A stretch of DNA of 64,000 nt from Luteibacter pinisoli (lineage in GTDB: Bacteria > Pseudomonadota > Gammaproteobacteria > Xanthomonadales > Rhodanobacteraceae), in contig NZ_CP041046.1 in the NCBI RefSeq assembly GCF_006385595.1, forward strand, positions 2,108,001 through 2,172,000. Reading direction: 5' to 3'. Both the position numbers and the translations under genes were made by a program. The notes under the pieces were generated by a model. It searched no databases and was not told the origin of the DNA. It saw only the letters and a list, made by a program, of their open reading frames with translations. The stretch's first letter is position 1. Each line of letters starts with the position of its first letter. This document shows positions 34,930 through 45,485 of this stretch, piece by piece.

Positions 34930-35047
34930 GTGGCCCTTTGGGTCGAGGCCCGTAGCCTTCACGAATGACCGGACGCCGCCACGTGACCCTCGCGCTGCCG
35001 TAACACCCCAAGGGCGAGACTGCCGTTTCCGGGCGCTCGCCACCCCC

Positions 35048-38000
35048 TTGCAGGATAAAAACCATGGATCTCCTCGCACCACGTTTGGCGGGGACCTGAT
35101 CCTGCTCGGCGCTCGCCGGCGACGCACTTCCGCGCGCATTGAGCGTGAGCCTGTCATACGCGCGGAACTCTTCAACGCGGATCAGCTGGAAGCTCACGGG
35201 CCCATACTTGCCGGCCGTCACCGGGTCGCGCCGGTGCATGCGCCAGAATGGCTGTTGCCACGGCTCGCGGATAATGAACTGACGATCCTGGATGCCTGCC
35301 GCGGCCTTATGGCGGCGAGTGAGCGGGGTGAAGCGACCACGCCGGCCGGCGAGTGGCTGCTGGATAACCTGTACCTCATCGAGGAGCAGATCCGGACGGC
35401 AAAGAGGGATTTCCCGAATGGTTACAGCCGCGAGCTGGTGCAGCTTGACGACGGAGCATCGAAAGGCCTGCCACGTGCTTATGACATCGCACTGGAGGTC
35501 ATCGCCCACGGGGACGGACGCATCGATGAGGTGGGCCTTGCCCGTTTCCTCACGTCCTATCAGTCCGTCGCGCCGCTGAACCTTGGCGAGCTATGGGCGG
35601 TGCCCATCATGCTGCGCATCGCCCTGATCGAGAACCTGCGCCGCATCGCCGTACGCGTCACGCTGGACCGCGCGGGCCGCAGGCGGGCGACGCGGTGGGC
35701 CAACGCGATGACCCGGATGGCGGCCGAAGACGCGAAGAATGTCGTGCTCGTCGTCGCGGACATGGCGCGCTCGTCGCCTGTCATGAGCGCCCCGTTTGTC
35801 GCTGAGCTCGTCCGGCGCCTGCAAGGCCAGGGCCCGGCGCTGGCCATGCCGTTGGGCTGGGTTGAACAGCGGCTCGCCGAATCGGGCCACAGCATCGACT
35901 ATCTCGTCCAGGTGGAGTCCCAGCAGCAAGCCGCACAGCAGGTGTCGATCGGCAACAGCATCGGCAGCCTGCGCATGCTCGCGATGATCGACTGGAAGGT
36001 TCTGGTTGAGCGTACCAGCCTGGTGGAGGCCACCCTGCGCGCTGATCCCGCCGGCGTTTACGCCCGGATGGACTTTGCTAGCCGCGACGATTACCGCCAC
36101 CAGATCGAGCGCCTCGCGCGCAAGGGCAAGCTTGACGAGCTGCACGTCGCGCGCGCCGTGCTCGAAGCAAGCGAGGCCGCGGAAGGCCTTTCCCGTCACG
36201 TCGGCTATCACCTCCAGGGCGATGGATTGCCAGCGCTGAAACAGACGCTTGGCCTCTCCGGTCACGCCAAGGGGCGCGTTGCCCCGGCGCCCAGGCCGCC
36301 GTTCCGCCTGGCGATGGCGGTGCTCATCACGGTAACGTTCGCCCTTACCGTGGCCCTGATGGGCGCAGGCATGCTCGCGAACCTGGAGACGGGAATGTTC
36401 GTCGCGCTGGCGGTGGCCGCGACGCTGCTGGCGAGTCAGTTCGCGCTCGGGCTGCTCAACCTGGCGACTTCACTGCTGACGCGCCCCGATCGCATCCCCC
36501 GCATGGATTACAGCGAGGGCATCCCGTCGGAGGCCAGTTCCCTCGTCGTCGTCCCGACGCTGCTGGGTGAGCTCGGCGATGTGGATGAACTGGTCGACGC
36601 GCTGGAGATCCGGTTCCTGGCGAACCGCGACGACGCGCTGCACTTTGCGCTGCTCACCGATTTCACGGACGCCGTGTCGCCGACGCTACCGGCTGATGCG
36701 GCGATGCTCCAGTACGCCCTGGAACGCGTGAACGCCCTCAACACGAAGTATGCAAGCGGCGAAGTGGACCGGTTCTTCCTGCTTCATCGGCCGCGCGAGT
36801 GGAGCGACACCGAACAGCTATGGATCGGCGCCGACCGCAAGCGCGGCAAGCTGGCGGCATTGAATGCCTTGTTGCGAGGGCAGGGCAGGGAACGCTTCCA
36901 GCTCATCGTGGGCCGCTTCGAGCATCTGCCGCCCATCCGTTACGTCATCACGCTCGATACCGACACCCATCTGCCGCGGGATACCGCGCATCTGCTGGTC
37001 GGTGCGATGGATCATCCCCTGAACCGGCCGGTCTTCGATGCCGCCGATCACGTCGTCACATCGGGCTACGGCATCATGCAGCCGCGTGTCGGCATCGCGT
37101 TGCCGGCCCTGGCGCGCTCGCTTCATGCGCGCCTTCATGGCGCCGACGCCGGGGTGGATCCGTACACCCGCGCCACCTCCGACGTGTACCAGGACCTCTT
37201 CCACGAGGGGTCTTTCATAGGCAAGGGCATCTACGATGTCGACGCCTTCGAGCACGCGATGGCCGGGCGCTTCAAGCCCGAACGCGTGCTCAGCCATGAT
37301 CTGATCGAAGGCTGCGTGGCGCGCTCCGCGCTGCTCAGCGATGTGCTCGTGTTTGAAGCCATGCCCGACCGCTACATCGATGAGAGCCAGCGCCGTCACC
37401 GGTGGATGCGTGGTGACTGGCAGCTGCTGCCGTGGCTCATGCCGGTGGTTCCGGCGGCCGACGGCTGGCGGCGTAACGACCTGAGCGGCCTGTCCCGATG
37501 GAAGATCTTCGATAACCTTCGCCGCAGCGTCGTTCCTGCCGCGACCCTGTTCCTGCTGATCGTGGGTTGGCTTGCGATCGCACCGGTCGTGACCTGGACG
37601 CTGGCGGTGCTCTCCATGGCGCTGCTGCCGATCCTGCTGCAGGCAACGCTCGATGCGGTTCGCAAACCGCGCGATATCGGCTGGCGGCAGCAGGCGCACG
37701 TCGCGCTCACTGCGCTGGGCAACCATGTGGCCCGCCTCGCGCTGGCGATCGCATCGCTGCCACACGATGCGCACTCGGGGCTGGATGCGATGCTCCGATC
37801 GGTCTGGCGTGTCGCTATCAGTCGGCGGCACCTGCTTGAATGGCGCTCATCGAGCGTCGTGGCGAAGCTGGGGCGTAACCATCGGGGCGTACCGTGGGCG
37901 GCCCTGTGGGCGGGCCCCGCGGCGGCCCTGGTCGTGGCAGTGGCTCTCGTCGTTCTGCGACCATCGGCCCTGGCCGTGGCGCTACCCTGGCTGCTGCTGT

Positions 38001-41000
38001 GGGCCCTTTCGCCGGTGATCGCGTGGTGGGTCAGCCGGTCACCCACGAGTCGGCGCTACGTACCTTCCGCGTACGACCTCGCGTTCCTGCGCCAACTGGC
38101 GCGCCGCACCTGGGCATTCTTCGAGGTGCACGGCGGGCCCGACGACCACTGGCTGCCACCCGACAACCTGCAGATGGTGCCGCAGCCGCACGTGGCGCGG
38201 CGCACATCGCCGACCAATATCGGCCTCGGTTTACTGGCGGGGTTGGCGGCCTTCGATTTCGGCTACCTGGGCGCCGGCCGCGTCCTCGAGCGCACCGCCG
38301 CCACTCTGGCGACCCTTGGTTTGCTTGAACGCTACCGTGGCCACTTCCTCAACTGGTACGACACCGAGACGCTCCAGCCGCTGCACCCTCGCTATGTCTC
38401 CAGCGTCGATAGCGGCAACCTTGCCGGGCACCTGATCACCCTGCAACGCGGGCTCCTGGGCCTGGCCGAGCAACCGGTGTTCCGTCGCGAATCCATCGAC
38501 GGGCTGCGCGATACGCTGGCCGTCCTCGATGCGGCGCTGTCGCTTGCGAGCCCGGCTGAACTCCGGGCGTGGTCCGGCGTTCTGGCCACGGCCATGGATG
38601 CACCGCCGTCGTCGATGAGCGAAGTGCTCGAGTTCGCGCTGGATCAGCAGGCCCGGGCCGAGGCGCTACACGCCGCTCTTTCGGGCGTGCCGTCTGACGA
38701 CGGTGCCTTCTGGCTGGAACGGCTGGCCGGGCAGTGTGATGACCTGGTGGCAGAGGCCACATGGTGGAACGGCAATGCCGCGGGCACACCGTCGATCCCG
38801 TCGCTCACCCAGCTCGCCATGGAAACGGACAGCATTCGCGGCGAACGGGCTCGTTCGCAGCTTCGCCGTCTGGAAGAGGCCGCGGCACTCGCGGCCAACT
38901 TTGCCGTGATGGACCAGGCGTTCATGTACGACGAGCACCGGCGCCTCTTCTCCATCGGCTACGACCTCGAACGGCATGCCTTGGATGTGTCCTTCTACGA
39001 CCTGCTTGCCTCCGAATCGCGATTGACCACCTTCGTGGCGATCGCGCAGGGGCAGGTGCCCCAAGCGAGCTGGTTCTCGCTGGGCCGTCTGCTGACGACG
39101 GCGGAGGGGTTGCCTGTGCTGCTCTCGTGGACGGGCTCGATGTTCGAGTACCTGATGCCGGTGCTGGTCATGCCGACGTACGAGGGCAGCCTGCTCGACG
39201 AGACCATGCGAAATGCCGTCGCACGACAGATTGAATACGGCAGGCAGCGCGGCGTGCCTTGGGGTGTATCGGAATCAGGTTACAACGCCGTCGATGCGAG
39301 GATGACCTACCAGTACCGCGCCTTCGGTGTGCCGGGCCTGGGCCTGAAGCGTGGCCTGGGCGACGACCTGGTCGTCGCGCCGTACGCTACCGTGCTCGCG
39401 CTGATGGTTTCGCCCGCGGCGGCCACCACGAATCTCTGGCGCTTGAGCGACGCGGGCATGGCTGGCCGGTACGGCCTGTACGAGGCGGTCGACTACACGC
39501 CATCGCGCCTGCGCCCGGGCCAGGAGGCAGCGGTCGTGCAGTCGTACATGTCGCATCACCAGGGCATGTCGCTGCTTTCGATCGGGCACGCCTTGCTTGA
39601 CCAGCCGATGCGACGCCGGTTCGAGTCGGATCCGAACGTGATGGCCACGAGCCTCCTGCTGCAGGAGCGGGTGCCGTTCTCGTCCAGCGAATACCTCAAG
39701 CACACGGGCATCGGCGACAGCGTGCAGCAGGCGGTGGCTCCCGAGACGCGTTTGCGCCTGTTTACGGACCCGAATCGTCCGCGGCCAGCCGTGCAGTTGC
39801 TGTCCAATGGTCGCTACCACGTCATGGTGAGCAGCGCGGGTGGCGGGTACAGCCGGCGTGACACCATGGCCGTGACGCGCTGGCGTGAGGACATCACCCG
39901 CGATCACCACGGCATGTTCTGCTACCTGCGCGACCCCTCCAACGATGAGGTCTGGAGCACGGCCTACCAGCCCGTGATGCGCGAAACGGAACGCTTCGAA
40001 GCGATCTTCGCCGAGTCGCGGGCCGAATTCCGCGTGCGCCAACGTGGCTTTGAAACGCACACGGAGATCGTGGTCTCGCCTGAGGACGATATCGAGCTTC
40101 GCCGTACGCGGATCACCAATCGCCACAAGACCCGGCGCACCGTGGAGCTGACCAGCTACGCCGAGGTGGTGCTCGCCGATCCCGCCAGCGACACCGCACA
40201 CCCCGCCTTCAGCAAACTGTTCGTCACCACCGAGATCGTGCCTTCGGTGCAGGCGTTGCTATGCACACGCCGCGGCCGTTCCGCGGCAGAGAAGCCGCCG
40301 TGGATGTGCCACCTGGTTGCCGTCCATGATGCCGATATCGATGAAATCTCGTACGAAACCGACCGCGCCCAGTTCATCGGCCGTGGCCGCAGCGCGGCCG
40401 ACCCCGTCGCGCTTGCCCCGGGGACGCGCCAGTTGTCCGGCACCGCAGGTCCCGTCCTGGATCCGGTAGTGGCCATTCGCGTACGCATCACGCTTGAACC
40501 CGAACAGACGGCGACCCTCGATTTCGTGACGGGCATTGGCGACGAGCGCGGCCATTGCATGCGGCTCATCGAGAAGTACCGGGACCGGCATCTCTGCGAC
40601 CGCGTGTTCGACCTTGCGTGGACCCATAGCCAGGTGACGTTGCGCCAGGCCAATGCCACGCTCGCCGATGCGCAGCTGTTCGAGCACATGGCCACGTCCA
40701 TCATCTATGCGAACTCAGCGATGCGCGCGGAGCCATCACTGATCGCCGCGAACACGCGCGGGCAGTCAGGCCTTTGGGGGCAGGCGGTTTCAGGCGACCT
40801 GCCTATCGTGCTGCTCCGCATCGGCGACATCGCCCGCCTGGATATCGCGCGTGACCTCATCCGTGCGACCGCCTACTGGCGGCTCCGCGGGCTCGCCGTG
40901 GACCTGGTGATCTGGAACGAAGACAGCACTGGCTACCGCCAGGCCTTGCACGATGCCTTGATCGGACTGCTCGCCTCCGGTGCCGAGGCCAGCCTCCTGG

Positions 41001-43609
41001 ATCGCCCGGGCGGGGTGTACATCCGCGCAGCGCAGCCCTTGTCGTACGAAGATCGCCTGGTGATGGAGGCGAGCGCGCGGATCGTGGTGGTGGATACGCT
41101 GGGTTCGCTGCAGGAGCAGATGGAGCGCCACCGCATGGGGCTGCGGCCGCCGGTCGCCGCCCCGGCGGGCTGGATGCCCAGCATGCCCCCGCCCGCGCTG
41201 CCTTCGGCGCAAGCCAGTGGGGCGTTCTCCGCCGATGGCACGGAATACGTGATCACGCAGGAGCAGGGCGCTGCTACACCCGCACCCTGGTGCAACGTCC
41301 TCGCCAATGCGGGCTTCGGCAGCGTTATCTCGGAAAGCGGCAGCGCGTATACCTGGGCCGGCAACGCCCATGGTTGCCGGCTGACGCCGTGGCAGAACGA
41401 TCCCGTGGAGGACGCGTGTGGCGAGGCGCTTTACCTGCGCGATGAAGCGACGGGCCATGCCTGGTCGCCCTCGGCCCTGCCCATGCGCGGGGAGGGCACC
41501 TACACCACCCGTCATGGGTTCGGCTACTCGGTGTTCGAACATACGGAGCACCACGTGGCCACGCGACTGGAAGTGTTCGTCGCACGCGACGCACCCGTAA
41601 GGTTCCAGGTGCTCAGCATCACCAATCACGGTACCGACGCCATCCTGCTCACCGCGACGGCGTACGTGGAGTGGGTGCTGGGCGACATTCGCGAGAAGAA
41701 CGCCATGCACGTGGTGACCGATATCGACCCGACGACGGGCGCGCTGTTCGCGCGCAACGCGTATAACGGCGATTTCCCCGGCCGCATCGCCTTCTTTGAT
41801 GTGGGCGACGCGGATCGCGAGATGGGCGGCGACCGGGGCGACTTCCTTGGCCGCAATGGCCGTGCATCGTCGCCGCTGGCCCTGCGCCGACAGGGCTGGA
41901 GCAACCGGGTCGGGGCAGGGCTGGACCCGTGTGGCGCATTGCGCGTGAGCATCCCCCTGGCGCCCGGTGAGTCGCGTGACGTGGTCTTCCGCCTGGGCAT
42001 GGGCGCGAGCGAGGACGAGGCCCGTGACCTCGTACAGCGGTATCGCCAGGATGGCGCCGCGGCGCGGGAGCTCGTCGATGTGCGTGCGCAGTGGCGCGAC
42101 CTGCTCGGCGCGGTACAGGTGCAGAGCCCGGAGCCAGCCGTCGATGTCTTCGCCAACGGCTGGCTTCTCTACCAGACGATCGCGAGCAGGATGTGGGCGC
42201 GCAGCGGGTATTACCAGTCCGGTGGGGCGATCGGTTTCCGCGACCAGTTGCAGGACTCCATGGCCGCCCAGCATGCCGCGCCCGCCATGGCGAGGGCGCA
42301 GCTGCTGATCTGTGCTTCGCGCCAGTTCGTCGAAGGCGACGTGCAGCACTGGTGGCACCCACCGTCTGGACGGGGCGTGCGTACCGCATGCTCCGATGAT
42401 TTCCTCTGGCTGCCCCTCGCGACGAGTCGATACGTCATGGCCAGCAGCGATACCGCCGTGCTCGAGGAGTCGATCGAGTACCTCGAGGCGCGCGCCCTGC
42501 GGCCCGACGAGGAGTCCTTCTACGACCTTCCGCGCCTGTCAGGTACCCGGGGAACGCTCTATGAGCACTGCGTCCGGTCCTTGATGCACTCGATGCCACG
42601 CGGAACGCATGGGCTGCCGTTGATGGGCAGTGGCGACTGGAACGATGGCATGAACCGGGTGGGCGAGGGCGGGAAGGGGGAAAGCGTGTGGCTGGCGTTC
42701 TTCCTTGTCCACGTGCTTCGGGAATTCGCGCCGATAGCAGCGGCACACGGTGACGATGCGTTCGCCGCGCGCTGCAACGAGGAGGCAAACCGCCTTGTCG
42801 CGAACATCGAAGCGCATGCCTGGGATGGCGAGTGGTACCTCCGCGCATGGTTCGACGATGGCACGCCGCTTGGGTCCGCCCGCAATGACGAATGTCGTAT
42901 CGACGCCGTGGCGCAAAGCTGGGCGGTGCTTTCGGGTGGGGCAGGTGACGAACGCGCTAGCCAGGCGATGCGGTCGCTCGACGCCCATCTCGTCCGCCCG
43001 GACGCGCACCTGATCCAACTGCTGGATCCGCCCTTTGACCGCACGGCGATGGATCCGGGCTACATCAAGGGCTACCTGCCTGGCGTCCGCGAGAACGGCG
43101 GGCAATACACGCATGCCGCGGTATGGGCGACCATGGCCTTCGCCCGCCTGGGCCAGACCGAACACGCCTGGGACCTGGCCCGGATGATCCTGCCTTCGGG
43201 TCACACGGCCGATGCGGCCGCCGTCGGCACCTATAAGGTCGAGCCCTATGTGCTCGCTGCCGATGTGTACGCGGTGCCTCCGCATGTCGGGCGCGGTGGC
43301 TGGACGTGGTACACGGGCTCAGCGGGCTGGATGTACCGCCTGCTGCTCGAATCGCTTTTGGGTCTGACGCTCGTCGAGGGGCGCTTGCGCATCACACCCT
43401 GTGTGCCGGCACGGTGGGACGGCTACACCGTCACGTATCGGCACGGTGCGGCAACGTATGTGATCGAGTTGCGCCGGGCTGGGCCGGGCGAAACGGGCTC
43501 GTTAACGCTGGACGGTGTCTCGGTTGAGGGCGACAGCATCCCTCTGGCAGATGATGCTTTCGAGCACCACGTTCAGTGTGTCTACGTGACGCGGGCAACG
43601 GAGGCGTGA
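35048..43609 (+). CDS. Cyclic beta-1,2-glucan synthase (NdvB/ChvB-like), giant membrane enzyme
   Basis: About 2850 residues. Layout: N-terminal cytoplasmic part (VIRAELFNADQLEAHG onward), membrane helices near 420-480, a GT84 glycosyltransferase domain with DTDTH (about 636) and QRRHRW (about 780), helices near 830-1000, a glycoamylase-like domain (about 1060-1520; SGYNAVD, GMAGRYGLYEAVDY, MSHHQGMSL), and a GH94 phosphorylase-type domain whose catalytic segment GSGDWNDGMN lies near 2526. This order is diagnostic for enzymes that polymerise UDP-glucose into beta-1,2-glucan, cyclise it and trim it, giving periplasmic glucans for osmotic adaptation and host interaction. The start is unclear: a TTG at 35048, or an out-of-frame ATG at 35064 with a good ribosome-binding site. 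Confidence 0.93.
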   Translation: MQDKNHGSPRTTFGGDLILLGARRRRTSARIEREPVIRAELFNADQLEAHGPILAGRHRVAPVHAPEWLLPRLADNELTILDACRGLMAASERGEATTPAGEWLLDNLYLIEEQIRTAKRDFPNGYSRELVQLDDGASKGLPRAYDIALEVIAHGDGRIDEVGLARFLTSYQSVAPLNLGELWAVPIMLRIALIENLRRIAVRVTLDRAGRRRATRWANAMTRMAAEDAKNVVLVVADMARSSPVMSAPFVAELVRRLQGQGPALAMPLGWVEQRLAESGHSIDYLVQVESQQQAAQQVSIGNSIGSLRMLAMIDWKVLVERTSLVEATLRADPAGVYARMDFASRDDYRHQIERLARKGKLDELHVARAVLEASEAAEGLSRHVGYHLQGDGLPALKQTLGLSGHAKGRVAPAPRPPFRLAMAVLITVTFALTVALMGAGMLANLETGMFVALAVAATLLASQFALGLLNLATSLLTRPDRIPRMDYSEGIPSEASSLVVVPTLLGELGDVDELVDALEIRFLANRDDALHFALLTDFTDAVSPTLPADAAMLQYALERVNALNTKYASGEVDRFFLLHRPREWSDTEQLWIGADRKRGKLAALNALLRGQGRERFQLIVGRFEHLPPIRYVITLDTDTHLPRDTAHLLVGAMDHPLNRPVFDAADHVVTSGYGIMQPRVGIALPALARSLHARLHGADAGVDPYTRATSDVYQDLFHEGSFIGKGIYDVDAFEHAMAGRFKPERVLSHDLIEGCVARSALLSDVLVFEAMPDRYIDESQRRHRWMRGDWQLLPWLMPVVPAADGWRRNDLSGLSRWKIFDNLRRSVVPAATLFLLIVGWLAIAPVVTWTLAVLSMALLPILLQATLDAVRKPRDIGWRQQAHVALTALGNHVARLALAIASLPHDAHSGLDAMLRSVWRVAISRRHLLEWRSSSVVAKLGRNHRGVPWAALWAGPAAALVVAVALVVLRPSALAVALPWLLLWALSPVIAWWVSRSPTSRRYVPSAYDLAFLRQLARRTWAFFEVHGGPDDHWLPPDNLQMVPQPHVARRTSPTNIGLGLLAGLAAFDFGYLGAGRVLERTAATLATLGLLERYRGHFLNWYDTETLQPLHPRYVSSVDSGNLAGHLITLQRGLLGLAEQPVFRRESIDGLRDTLAVLDAALSLASPAELRAWSGVLATAMDAPPSSMSEVLEFALDQQARAEALHAALSGVPSDDGAFWLERLAGQCDDLVAEATWWNGNAAGTPSIPSLTQLAMETDSIRGERARSQLRRLEEAAALAANFAVMDQAFMYDEHRRLFSIGYDLERHALDVSFYDLLASESRLTTFVAIAQGQVPQASWFSLGRLLTTAEGLPVLLSWTGSMFEYLMPVLVMPTYEGSLLDETMRNAVARQIEYGRQRGVPWGVSESGYNAVDARMTYQYRAFGVPGLGLKRGLGDDLVVAPYATVLALMVSPAAATTNLWRLSDAGMAGRYGLYEAVDYTPSRLRPGQEAAVVQSYMSHHQGMSLLSIGHALLDQPMRRRFESDPNVMATSLLLQERVPFSSSEYLKHTGIGDSVQQAVAPETRLRLFTDPNRPRPAVQLLSNGRYHVMVSSAGGGYSRRDTMAVTRWREDITRDHHGMFCYLRDPSNDEVWSTAYQPVMRETERFEAIFAESRAEFRVRQRGFETHTEIVVSPEDDIELRRTRITNRHKTRRTVELTSYAEVVLADPASDTAHPAFSKLFVTTEIVPSVQALLCTRRGRSAAEKPPWMCHLVAVHDADIDEISYETDRAQFIGRGRSAADPVALAPGTRQLSGTAGPVLDPVVAIRVRITLEPEQTATLDFVTGIGDERGHCMRLIEKYRDRHLCDRVFDLAWTHSQVTLRQANATLADAQLFEHMATSIIYANSAMRAEPSLIAANTRGQSGLWGQAVSGDLPIVLLRIGDIARLDIARDLIRATAYWRLRGLAVDLVIWNEDSTGYRQALHDALIGLLASGAEASLLDRPGGVYIRAAQPLSYEDRLVMEASARIVVVDTLGSLQEQMERHRMGLRPPVAAPAGWMPSMPPPALPSAQASGAFSADGTEYVITQEQGAATPAPWCNVLANAGFGSVISESGSAYTWAGNAHGCRLTPWQNDPVEDACGEALYLRDEATGHAWSPSALPMRGEGTYTTRHGFGYSVFEHTEHHVATRLEVFVARDAPVRFQVLSITNHGTDAILLTATAYVEWVLGDIREKNAMHVVTDIDPTTGALFARNAYNGDFPGRIAFFDVGDADREMGGDRGDFLGRNGRASSPLALRRQGWSNRVGAGLDPCGALRVSIPLAPGESRDVVFRLGMGASEDEARDLVQRYRQDGAAARELVDVRAQWRDLLGAVQVQSPEPAVDVFANGWLLYQTIASRMWARSGYYQSGGAIGFRDQLQDSMAAQHAAPAMARAQLLICASRQFVEGDVQHWWHPPSGRGVRTACSDDFLWLPLATSRYVMASSDTAVLEESIEYLEARALRPDEESFYDLPRLSGTRGTLYEHCVRSLMHSMPRGTHGLPLMGSGDWNDGMNRVGEGGKGESVWLAFFLVHVLREFAPIAAAHGDDAFAARCNEEANRLVANIEAHAWDGEWYLRAWFDDGTPLGSARNDECRIDAVAQSWAVLSGGAGDERASQAMRSLDAHLVRPDAHLIQLLDPPFDRTAMDPGYIKGYLPGVRENGGQYTHAAVWATMAFARLGQTEHAWDLARMILPSGHTADAAAVGTYKVEPYVLAADVYAVPPHVGRGGWTWYTGSAGWMYRLLLESLLGLTLVEGRLRITPCVPARWDGYTVTYRHGAATYVIELRRAGPGETGSLTLDGVSVEGDSIPLADDAFEHHVQCVYVTRATEA

Positions 43610-43827
43610 TGGTCAACCTGCCTCCCAGCGATCGGGGAAACCCGACGCCGCATGAGATTCGCGAAGCCATGCTGCGCGACTATGACCGGGCCGCAGCGAC
43701 TGAGCCCAAGGCGTGCGCAACGCGGGTCCACGATGCGGCGGGCAACGTTCATGCGCTGACGGAGAGGCAGTTGTGTCATCGGAAGGCGGCGGAGTGGGGG
43801 CCTGGGGTGCTTGCGCCGCCGATATAG
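43609..43827 (+). CDS. Small hypothetical protein coupled to the glucan synthase
   Basis: A 72-residue polar protein starting MVNLPPSDRGNPTPHEIREAM. Its ATG shares a base with the glucan-synthase stop (TGATG) and GGAGG lies just upstream, so it is clearly translated after that gene. It has no signal peptide or membrane helix, and includes a helical part (EIREAMLRDYDRAAA) and two cysteines. No family was recognised. Its coupling suggests a partner or regulator of the glucan synthase, but nothing in the sequence proves this. Confidence 0.6.
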   Translation: MVNLPPSDRGNPTPHEIREAMLRDYDRAAATEPKACATRVHDAAGNVHALTERQLCHRKAAEWGPGVLAPPI

Positions 43828-43843
43828 GGGCCGGAAGGTGGCA

Positions 43844-44599
43844 CTAGATCCCGGCGTACCATTCGTAGCCGTTGTCTTCCCAATAGCCACCACCTCCGCC
43901 GTATAGGTGATCGAAGCGATCGACGAGCTCGATGCGCTCAATGTATTTAGCGTGCTTGTAACCCAACTGTCGTTCTACGCGAAGACGCAGTGGCGCCCCA
44001 TGGGGAACGGGCAGGGGCTCGCCATTGAAATGATGCGCGAGGATGGTCTGCGGATGCCGCGCCTCGTCCAGGTCGATGCTCTCGTAGTAGAACGTGTCGT
44101 CCTCCCACTGGTCGAAGCAATGGAAGACGACATAGCGGGCTGTGGCCGTGGGACGAACCGTGTCCAGTAGCGCCGCCAGGGGCACGCCGGTCCATTGGCC
44201 GATCGCGCTCCAGCCTTCGACGCAATCGTGCCGGGTGATTTGGGTGCGCTCACCCAGTTGGGCGAGCTCGGCGAGGCTGAATTGACGTGGCGCCTCGACG
44301 AGCCCGGTGACGGCCAGCCGATAGTCGGCGAACTGACGTTCCCGCATCGCGTTGTAGCGCGGCGTGTCGGGATTCGTATTGCCGTTGGCCTTGAAGGAAG
44401 GCGAGATGTCGGCCACGGTGAATTCGCGGGCGAGCCAGGCACGCGGGGAAACGAGCCCCTGGACGCGTCGATTGACCTCCTCGGCCACGCCCAGTACCCG
44501 TGGGCCAGTGTTTGAATCCGAGATACGGTCGCAGCCCACGACCAGGGCGCCCAGCGCCGAGGTGATCGCGTTGCGCAGGAAGCGGCGTCGATCAGTCAT
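43844..44599 (-). CDS. YedY/MsrP-like molybdopterin oxidoreductase catalytic subunit
   Basis: A 251-residue sulfite-oxidase-fold enzyme. A twin-arginine signal (Arg4-Arg6, RRRFLRNAITSALGALVVGC) directs folded export; the VVGC at 20-23 could also be a lipobox. The molybdenum-ligating cysteine is Cys126 in RHDCVEGWSAIGQW, and the HHFNGEPLPVPHGAPLRLRVERQLGYKHAKYIERIEL end is typical. Enzymes of this fold repair oxidised methionine in periplasmic proteins (MsrP) or reduce other S/N-oxides. The partner is a cytochrome b, not MsrQ. It overlaps that gene by eight bases and is probably transcribed from the ECF-type promoter at 45486-45511. Confidence 0.9.
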   Translation of the reverse strand: MTDRRRFLRNAITSALGALVVGCDRISDSNTGPRVLGVAEEVNRRVQGLVSPRAWLAREFTVADISPSFKANGNTNPDTPRYNAMRERQFADYRLAVTGLVEAPRQFSLAELAQLGERTQITRHDCVEGWSAIGQWTGVPLAALLDTVRPTATARYVVFHCFDQWEDDTFYYESIDLDEARHPQTILAHHFNGEPLPVPHGAPLRLRVERQLGYKHAKYIERIELVDRFDHLYGGGGGYWEDNGYEWYAGI

Positions 44600-45398
44600 C
44601 GTTCGTCTCCTTCACGCGCACATAGCCGGTAACGATGCTGCGCAGTTGATTGAGAACACCATTGAACAGCACCTCGAACAGGTGCACCGCAACGAAGGCG
44701 ACGAGGAAGCCGGCCAGGAGGAAATGGATCGAGCGCGCTGACTGCCGGCCGCCAACGGCGTCCACGAGCCAGGGAACGGCGGCATCCAGCCGCGGCGACA
44801 TCGCCAGCCCCATGCACGCGATGCCGATGCAAGCGATGAGCACGGACAGATACGCCAGGCGCTGCAGCACGTTGTAGCGCTTTGTAGCCGCGTCGGGGTC
44901 GGGACGCAGGTGGTGGAGGACGGTCGGGCCGATCGCGCGCAGGTCCGCACCGGTGGGCACGAGGTCGCGCTGCAGGTGCCGTGTCCATACTGACCAGGCG
45001 AGGTAGGCGGCACCGTTCAGGACGAAGACCCATGCGAAGAAGAAATGCCAGCGCCGGCCCATCGCCAGCCAGCCCGGTCCGGGCACGGTGACCCATGCAG
45101 GAAATCCGCGGGCGACATGCTCGCCGTCGACGGTGGAGGCGCCTAGCACGCCATCGGTATGAAACGTATGCCCGGCGATCGTCGTGGTGCCGCGGGGCAT
45201 GCCATCCGGGCCCGCCGGTGCGTCGAGCGACAGCCAGGTACGCTCCGGCGTATTGGTCTGGCCCCAGCTCAAACTCGGGTGGGCGTTGAAGATCTGCAGC
45301 CCGCTGCCCAGCAGGATCGTGAGCGAAAGCACGTTGATCCAGTGCATCAGGCGCAGCGGCAGTGGGTGCCGATAGAGACGCCGGGTGACGGTGGCCAT
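44592..45398 (-). CDS. Cytochrome b561-type membrane partner of the YedY-like enzyme
   Basis: A 268-residue membrane protein with four or five helices and haem-ligand histidines typical of the b561/thiosulfate-reductase cytochrome b group: LPLRLMHWINVLSLTILLGSG, MGRRWHFFFAWVFVLNG and ARSIHFLLAGFLVAFVAVHLFEV. It would pass electrons from quinol to the exported Mo enzyme. AAGGAG precedes ATG 45398. The extra periplasmic loop (HTDGVLGASTVDGEHVARGF) between helices 1 and 2 matches similar YedY partners. It is the first gene of the two-gene unit and lies about 80 bases after the ECF-type promoter. Confidence 0.88.
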   Translation of the reverse strand: MATVTRRLYRHPLPLRLMHWINVLSLTILLGSGLQIFNAHPSLSWGQTNTPERTWLSLDAPAGPDGMPRGTTTIAGHTFHTDGVLGASTVDGEHVARGFPAWVTVPGPGWLAMGRRWHFFFAWVFVLNGAAYLAWSVWTRHLQRDLVPTGADLRAIGPTVLHHLRPDPDAATKRYNVLQRLAYLSVLIACIGIACMGLAMSPRLDAAVPWLVDAVGGRQSARSIHFLLAGFLVAFVAVHLFEVLFNGVLNQLRSIVTGYVRVKETNDD

Positions 45399-45485
45399 GG
45401 TCAGCTCCTTCCGATGACCGGAGGCGGGTGGACGCGCAAGGCCCATCGTACAGGTCGCCACGGGCTACAACGCTATGACAATGTA

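Noticed and set aside
34739..35509. Minus-strand frame of 256 codons over the redoxin end and the glucan-synthase start
   Set aside because: No domain pattern, no ribosome-binding site, and it covers coding sequence of two clear genes; the plus-strand genes explain the region.
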